Source: Blattamonas nauphoetae
Lineage: Eukaryota > Preaxostyla > Oxymonadida
NCBI GenBank assembly: GCA_033064195.1
Contig: JARBJD010000143.1
Span: forward strand, 1-64,000
Direction: 5' to 3'
Length of the DNA: 64,000 bases
The notes under the pieces are model-generated. The model did no database searches and was not told the DNA's origin. It saw only the letters and a list, made by a program, of their open reading frames with translations. A program made the translations under genes and the position numbers. This document shows positions 56,201 to 64,000 of the stretch, one piece after another. Each line of letters opens with the position of its first letter. Position 1 is the first letter of the stretch.

Positions 56201-59200
56201 TCCCCGTCTCCCCCAATCGACCGCATTCCGAGCAAGTCATCCATCAATCTGTCGTTGTCGATCTCAACTCGACCAACGACACCAACCCACTCCTCCGCTC
56301 AGCCCCTCTCTCCAACCTCCCCCTCCTCGTCGTTCCACCAGTCCTTCTCGTCATCGCACACAGCCAGAAAATCGACGAATCTCTCGAAGGAACTCGCGGG
56401 AGAAGGAAAAGTGTTTCGAGACAAAGCGACAACCGTGTCGTTCGATCTCAGACAAGCACACACCAACATCGAGTCCATTCTGCGCTTGATCGTCCTGTCC
56501 CTCCACTCCTCCCCTCTCTCCCACCTTCCCACCATCCTTCTGCTGCTTCGCGACTGGCTGAGGGTGGATGGGATGGTACGCACGATCTGGGGAGAGCTTG
56601 GAGGGATTCGGATGCTGGTGAATGTTGTCGTTCGTGTTGCTCAGCACACAAGCTCTCAGAATGACACGAAGACCGAAGACGACACATTCTCAGATTTGTT
56701 CAATCTCGTCGTGTCTGTTCTCCAAACGATTCATCTCTGCCTCTGCGACTCCCCTGCCAACATTCACCTCTTCTCACACGTCCCTCTCCTCTCCTCTCTC
56801 TCCACCGCTCTCATCTCGTCCATCCACAACATCTTCCCCGATGCCCACTCAGACTCATCGGAGAGCAATGAAGACACTGCCAAGCTCAAAGAATTGTTGG
56901 GCGAGGTTCTCCTTCTCAGTTTGAGGTCGGAAAGACTCGATGTCAAAAAGTTGGACAACGATCTTCAGAAAGAGTGGGAGGAGACGGAGTCAGAGAAGAA
57001 GGACTTCTCCATTTCTCAGTCGATGTCGTTCAGAGACGAAGAAAGGGAGACTGAGTCGCGACTGAGCTCGTATCGCTCAGCAACCACTCTCGCCGCTTCT
57101 GCCATCTCTCCGCCTCGACTCGTCATCTCCACGTCGTCTCCTGTCAAACTCCTCCTCCTTCTCTTCCACTCCCTCCCGTCCGATCTTCAGAGTCACGTCC
57201 TCACATCACTCACCTCTCTCCTTGTCTCCTCGCATCCGTCACTCCAAATCCTCGCTGACGAGCACACCTTCGGATTCATTCTCGAAGTCTTTGCCGCAGA
57301 ACTCAGCTCTCCAAACACCCCGTTCCATTCTGAAGTGACCGACCTTGCACTTCTCATCGGTCGATTGCGAATCAGTGGAACAGAAGTGGCAGACCTGATT
57401 TCGATGATCGATAAATGCAGTGGAATGGAGGCGGACGGAAAGAACCAGACGGAGACTGAAGGCAGTACACTCGCCTCTCAGACATCCTTCCAAACCCTCT
57501 CTTCCCTCCTCCTCTCGCTCTTCCAATCTCCTTACTCTGTCCCAGCACTCCTCCTTCCACACTCCCCCTTCATCTCCAACATTCTCCACCAAACAACCTC
57601 CTCCCAACGGCCCTCCAATCTTCCTCGCTCCATCATCCCTCTCAACACCTCTCAAGGTTCCCTCACTTTCCAACCATCCAAAGACCATCCCTTCCCTTCA
57701 CAACAGTCAAACGGCTTATCAGTCGCTTTTTGGACTCGTTTCGATCCGACAGACACAACAAACCCGATCCGCTCTGTGTCCACGTCGACTCTCCTCTCCC
57801 TCCACACGTCGGAAAAGATCCTTCTCCAACTCCAGCTCGTGACCGCTCCTGCTGCGAGTCGGTTTGTGTTGTGGATCGACGAGAAGCAAGTGTTAAAGAA
57901 ACAGGAGTGCGATGTCGTTGTGAGCGAGTCGAAATGGATGCATGTCTCAGTCACACAGACAAAGAAGACGACAGGCCTCTTCTCGTCGTCCTTCATCTCC
58001 ATCCATCTGAACGGAGTCCTCTGTCTCCAAATTAAGGCCGCTCTCTCGCCAGTGGGGGAGAAGGACACAATGAGCGTCTCTTTTGGCCAGCTCAATCTCT
58101 CCGCACAGCCATCCACCCAATCACACGGATCGCCAAGCCTCACCGCAAACCGCATTCCGTCTGTCTCTCAACAGTCCCCCACATTCCCGACTGTTCTGAG
58201 TCTGGCGACTCTCCTCATCACAGCCGAGCCTCTCTCCTCCGCTCACCTCATCTCTCTCGTTGCTGCTGGTCCCAACACAACCGGATTCCGACGAAATGTT
58301 GGAGACAGGACTGAAGCAGGCGAGGAAGTGTTCGTCCCCATTCCCAGCACTGCAATGGCCAAGCCGAACCTCTCTCTCCTCTCTTCTCCTAATCTGGCTC
58401 ACCACGCAGATTCTGGTTCCGACATGTCGGCCATCGCGAAGTTCGAAGGGGGTCCGGTATTGGAGACGTGGAAGGAGATTCTGTCCCAACACACACAACC
58501 AGCGTCGTCTGCCTTTTCGGAAACAGCAATGCCTGAAGTGATGAAAGAGAGAGTTGTGTTAGCTTTCCATCCTTCGCAGCTGAAGCAGGAAAGTCCTCAA
58601 TCACAACCCTCAACGCTGTCGAGAAGCGTGGCAGCTGGATTGGGAACAGTCTCGCTGAACGGAACTCCAATTCTGGTCCAACCGTCTCCGCTGACGGCTG
58701 TCCTGCCAGCCATCGGGCACTTCACCCCACTCCTGCATCTCCTCTCTCACGCGACGACCGTGGAATCGTTCACAACGCTTCTGAGTTGCCTCATCCAACA
58801 CATCTCGTCCTCTCCGCACGAAGCGACCCTCGCCGGAGTTGATGGACAAGTCCTCGCTCTTCTCCATCTTCTCCGCCACAACCAACACCTCCTCACATCA
58901 TCGTCCGCCGTCTCTCTCCTCAGCTCCTTCTTCTTCACTGCTCTTCCTCTCGATCTCAGACATTCCCATCCAGTGCTTCCATTCCCACATCATCCACAGA
59001 ATGTTCGCAACGAATGGCCAGTCCTCCAACAATCTCGGCCGTTCTTCACCATTCTCTTTGATCCTGTCTTCACTCTCCCTCTCCCTGCAGACATCCAGAT
59101 CTCCATGTTCTCCCTCCTCCTCTCTCTCCTCCATCCATCCAATCCGTACCATCGCTTCAATCTCCACCGCTTTCAGGAAGTTGATGGTTTTGGTCATCTG

Positions 59201-62200
59201 ATCCAGCTTCTCTCACACGTCCGCCACGCCACTCTGCGCTGTCTCCTCTTCGACATCGTCCGAATTGTCGTTCTGATCGATGGCCGCTTCGAAGATGTTG
59301 CCAATCTGACCAGCTATGCTGTATCTCTCCTCCATTCGTCGTCCTCACGCGGTGTTGATCTGAACAACCAGAGTCAGCGATGGATCAACAACCTCCGCAC
59401 GGCAGATGGGACGCCTCTTCATCTGCCGATGATCCAGAGCCTCGATCCTCTCACTCGCTCCCACTATCTAAATGACACTCTCGTTGTCTTCCAACTTCTT
59501 GCCCAACAATCACTCGATGCTATCCCAATCATTGCTGCGACCCTCGGCAATCGCCTCCTTTCGTTCTTCCACAACGCGTCGCCAGCCATCGCCGATCTTG
59601 TTTTCAGACTTCTGTCAGTCTTGCTCATTGTCTCTCCAACCTTCAGGGAAGGATTTGAATCACACGATGGATTTGAACAGCTCGCTAATCTCCTCGTTCC
59701 GTACTCCCTTTTCGACTCTTTCTACACTCTCCTGTTTGCTCTCGTTTTGGGCAAGTTGGATGTGTTCAACACGAACATTCGTCAAGCTATTGAAGAGATG
59801 CAGCTCGACAAAGCATCAAGACCCCTCTCTCCCCAAACAGGCGCCCAGTCGTTCCCTTCTCTGCTCACACTCATCTCGGACACGCAATCCCCTTCACACA
59901 TTCTCTTCCCCAAAGCTCTCCACGTGATTATGAAGATGCTGCGAACTGCACACTGTCTCGTCCACATCGGATCAGATGACAACATCCATCCGTGCCTCTC
60001 AGACCAACTACCTCTTCCTCCTTCTCACAAACTCTGCACCGTCGACAGAATCTCATCAAACGGCCAAAGAGGAATGATCGAGAAAGTGGCTGAGCAGGAT
60101 GTCTCCTTTTCGGAGTCGCCAGAAACGAAGCAGTTCGAAAAGGAGGGCGTCCTCACGCACTCTCCCCTCAACGACCTCCTGTCCGGCTTCATCGGGTATT
60201 TCGATCTGAATCCGCCTTCTCCCCAACATCTCCCAACTCCTGTTGCTGAGAACGCTGAGTGGCAGAGTGTGATCTTTCCGTGTGATCCGTGGAATGTGAA
60301 CGAGAAGGCGCAGGAAACGATGGAAGTGGTGTTGGACGCAATCAGAGGTCTTCTCTTGCGACACGCACAGAATTCCAATTTTGTTCTTGCCCATCAGCTC
60401 GCCGCTTGTCTGATTCTCGATCCACTCGACCCAAATCTCACCCTCACTGCCATCCTTTTCTCTCCAAGCTACTCAACTCCTTCACAGCGAGAGAAACGAG
60501 GAGGAATCGACATTCCACTGTTCTTCTCAGACCGCGATGGACAAGAGGACAAGCGACAACCCCTCCACTGCTCAACCCACACGAGAATAAAGCGACTCAT
60601 CTCGGACATCATCCTCCTCCGACTTGCCACGCCGTCCACTCGCTCGAAGAACTCGAAAATGAAAGAACCGCCTCTTCCCATCCGAGAATTCCTGAGACAG
60701 GTGCTGTCAGCTGTCCATCCTCATCTTTACGAACCTTGGCGAGCCCACTTCCAACAAGAGATTCTCAACACCACTCTCCAGACACTCCTCGTGCATTCTT
60801 TCAACGAACCGTATCTGTTCGAGCACATGCCACTTTTGGAAAACACGACAGCGTTTCTGGATGAAGTGTGTGGGATGGTGATGAAAGGGGAGGTGGAAGT
60901 GTCGCTGGACATTGTTGGACGTATTGTGTGTGAGATGGCGATGGTTGTGATGAAGCAGATGAAGACTCAGCCGTTCTCTCTTCCTTTCAGCTTCTATCCT
61001 TACGTTTCAGACATCCAGCGAGTAAAGCTCATCGAAGAACACTCCTTCCCTCTCACAATCCCTCCCCACTTCGGCTCCCTCTCTCCACACTCATTCTTCT
61101 CGCTCTCGTCCTCCAAACCGACTGTCCAAACAGGAACAATGCGACGAAAGCAGAAGGTCGCTCAGCATCTCCTCCATTTGGATGCAAACCACATGCTCCG
61201 GATGCGCGAGGAGGGTGTGTCGAAGGTTGATTCGAGAGCTCTTCCGCGTCTGTTTGAATCGCTGATTCTGTCGATGCGAATTGTCGTGGAGTGTTTGATT
61301 GCAGATTGTGTGGAAAAGTCGCTCGATCAGAACAAAGTGATGGCCATCCTGCTTCTCCTCTTCACCCTCCGTCTGCCACTCTTCTGCCACAACATCACGT
61401 CCAACGCTGCTGGCCTGTCATACGTCCTCTCTCACCAGCCAACCACCCTCCCTGCACAGGACGACATTTCTTCTCTCGCAGAGCATCCGTGGGTCCCGCA
61501 AACCAACACACACTGGAGCTTCAAAGATCGGAATGGGGCTAACGATTTCAACACTCAATTCATTGCCATTGTGGTTCTGTTCGGACTGAGTGTTCTGGAG
61601 CATCTCGAGATGAATGATTGGATCACACAGACGTGCTTTCAGATGATGTCGTTCGTCGCTCTGACATGCACCCACACGCTCTACACTCTCTTCGTGTTCC
61701 CTCCCATCAAAGACAAGGAACGACTCGTCGAACGGTCTGTTCTTCTCCACCACATCGGAAAGCATGACATGGTGCCGACGGAAGGAATCACAACACGCAC
61801 TCCAACAGGCCATCCCGCGAAGGAGCTGAATCTCGCTCGACGCATCTTCGGAAGCAGCGAGAAGTCAACCACACCAGCCGCATCGTCAGCCTCTCTCGTC
61901 AGCAAGTTCCCGACGTCGAAGATTCTGCTTGAGACTGCTCTTGTGAATCCCAGGCCGACCGAACAAGGACACTCCTCTTCCGAACCTAGTCAACATTCGC
62001 CGTTCGGACCGCTGCGGACATCATCATCGTCTGATCTCCGCTCACCTCGTCACACTCAGCCCTCTCGAATTGTACACCAACTCCCTCCAGCTGTTCAACG
62101 GAACCTGATCATGTCAGATTTTGAACATGATGGCTTGTCGTTGTCCAAGCCTTCCACGGCGTCTCTCTCCCATCTTCGCAATCGCTCCAGAACAATCTCG

Positions 62201-64000
62201 TCTCCCACTCTCTCTCGCCACTCCACCCAATCTTCACTCGACACTCTTCGCAGCGATCCACATCAACAACCACTCGTCCAACGACTCCACGCAGAAGGAC
62301 AGGCCAATCTGGAGAAAGTGTTGATGAACATGTCGCCAGATCTCTTCACATCACGCGGCCTTCTTTTGTATTGCGAGGGAGAAGCCAATGCGTGGAAGAA
62401 CGGACTTGAACAGCTTCTCCAACCATCTTTCGACGCCTTCGGTCTTCTCGCTCTCGTCCACAACAACGACATTCTGTTTGGGGAGTGTCTGTGTCACCTG
62501 CAAGGAGGGATTTTTGAGATTCTGCTGAAATGGACAACACAACGCTTTGATTCATTCAAAGTCATTCGATTCGAGCAGATGCAGAACAAGGCTCAACAAA
62601 CAAAGAGTTTGGAGAATCGGAAGAAGAAGATCGCTTCCGTTTTTTGTGTCGGCGGAGTCCAGCGATTCATCATGAACGGACGACTCCAACTCCACTCGTC
62701 CAGACTCCACGCTCTTTGGCTTGCGGAAGGCCTCCAAATCCACCGCATCGGACACGCGGAATGGACACGCCGACAAGGACAATTGGAGCAGCTCCTTCGA
62801 TGGAACGAGGAGGATGCGGAGAGAGCAGATGTCGTTTCAGTGAGTCGTCGGTCTCTCGAACAGTGCCCTCCCCCAACACAAGTGAATTTTGGGAAACTGA
62901 AGCAGATCGAGCTGAAGCAACAAAGAGAGTTGATGATGATTGACACAAGCAATCCTCACAACCTGTCCTCCGTCCACTTGCTCCCTCTGAAGCATTCACC
63001 GTCGTTCGCTCAGCATCTCTTCTCCGACAATCCGTTCATCTTCGGTCGAATCAAGTTCCAAAAGACTGTCGAAAGAAGGCATCTCGACCAGATGGTTGAA
63101 AAGGTGAGGAAAGCAGCCGAAGCTGAGATTGACAAAACACAATCAACAACTTCACAGTTCACATCATCTCACTCCATCTTCACTGCTCTCTCTGCACAGC
63201 TGTCATCGATCCTTCTCCCTCTCAGCACAAACCGCCTCGTCTTCCTCGCAAACGCCAACAGACTCGTCGGAGGGATGGAACGCCAACGTTGTCTCGTTAT
63301 TGTCTCGACCACCGAGCTTGTCCTCGTCGACGACTGCTTCCTGGAAGGCGTGGACTTCGTCTCTCTCCCAACCAACCATCGCGTGACTGTCAGATTCGAT
63401 TCAGCTGGCTTTGTGAAGAGAATGGTCAGACTTCTTGGGACAACTTTCATGTTCGATGAGCGACCGAGGTTCGGATCTCTTCGCCAGGCAGACCTGCTGA
63501 AACAGGATGATGTGACGACAACGGAAGCAACATGCTCGTGCCCAGTTTGTGAAAGCGTGACGTCTCTCGCATGTTCTCGTGGACAGTCAGACGCGGAGCT
63601 GTTCGTTCAACACGCCATGCGATACTTGTGTCAGACGTCCAACAACACAGTCCTTCCTCACTCAATGCTTGTCTACACACATCGCTTCACACTCGCTCGC
63701 ATTGTGGACGTTCTTCCACGCAAATCCTCACAAATCCCATGTGCCTTGGAGATTGTGCCTCTCACCCAATCTCCACTCATGCTGATTTTCTCGGATCAGA
63801 TCACTCGCGATGCCCTCCTCGACGAACTGACGCAAACCATCACGACACAGAATTCGTTCTTCTCGCCTCATCTTCCACATCACAAAACTGGCGATGAACG
63901 GACTCATTCGTTTGCTCTCAACCCAAAACTCCCGCTCCTGACGAAGGATTCTCTCGGAACGTGGGTGTACACCACTTTAGACTCCGCCCGCAAAGATTGG
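53271..64000 (+). CDS. Giant BEACH-family protein (neurobeachin/LRBA-like), 3' end outside window
   Basis: Three exons are visible: 53,271-53,551, 53,587-53,807 and 53,847 to beyond 64,000, with introns of 35 nt (GTATAA...TTTCAG) and 39 nt (GTCTGT...TCCCAG). The second intron is in frame. The third exon stays open for over 10 kb to the window edge, giving at least 3,552 aa. N-terminal and middle parts are helical (ARM-like) with Ser/Pro loops. At about residues 1,455-1,585 a concanavalin-like domain fits (LSVAFWTRFDPTDTTNP, SKWMHVSVTQT, ISIHLNGVLCLQIK), as in LRBA/NBEA/ALFY. Near the edge, about 3,285-3,530, a PH-BEACH-like module is seen (RQRCLVIVSTTELVLVDD, then RIVDVLPRKSSQIPCALEIV and LMLIFSDQITRDALLDEL). 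The BEACH domain itself and WD repeats would follow. Such proteins organise membrane traffic and autophagy. Confidence 0.75.

Noticed and set aside
1-64000. CRISPR arrays, rRNA or tRNA genes, bacterial operon signals
   Set aside because: None were seen; there are no regular spacer-repeat units and no ribosome-binding or rho-independent terminator patterns, in line with a eukaryotic nuclear origin.

Overview
The window looks like nuclear DNA of an anaerobic protist of the oxymonad type (Preaxostyla; Blattamonas or Monocercomonoides are the closest fits I can think of). This is an inference from style, not a database match. The evidence is: standard genetic code with CAA/CAG for Gln and all three stops in use across reading frames of about 10 kb; very short GT-AG introns with pyrimidine-rich 3' ends (28 to 114 nt in the models here); a giant beta-helix surface protein and two smaller surface proteins with single membrane anchors; and very large ARM/HEAT-like, USP and BEACH proteins.

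Layout. Positions 1-18,200 are a repeat-rich accessory block. It starts with a decayed virus-like element (1 to about 4,114) holding two tandem capsid-like remnants and an S74-chaperone fibre-like gene. An element with 16-bp inverted ends and TA flanks follows (4,123-6,083). Then comes a diverged satellite-like array (about 6,090-6,631 and 11,347-14,000). The array is split by a foldback element with arms of about 570 bp, whose right arm was itself split by a hAT-like element (7,947-11,253, 8-bp target duplication CCGAGAAA). The hAT-like element appears to carry a decayed piece of a host surface-protein gene. A DDE-transposase-like gene (14,435-16,388, minus) closes the block.

Positions 18,204-31,609 are a surface-protein cluster: one giant type I membrane protein with beta-helix repeats (plus strand), and two tandem paralogues (minus strand) that share nearly identical N-terminal ectodomains but differ in the middle and in the cytoplasmic tail.

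Positions 31,897-64,000 are a dense housekeeping region: a PPPDE/DeSI-type isopeptidase, a cyclin-like protein, a two-RRM RNA-binding protein, a Ser/Pro-rich 3' exon or separate gene, a CK1-type kinase, a giant USP-type deubiquitinase (about 3,356 aa), a cyclophilin, an ARM-like protein, a TOM1/THH1-like multipass membrane protein, and a giant neurobeachin/LRBA-like BEACH protein that runs off the end before its BEACH domain.

Several genes are joined across introns of 28-42 nt. Gene models below are hand-spliced from frame continuity, GT-AG boundaries and phase agreement.
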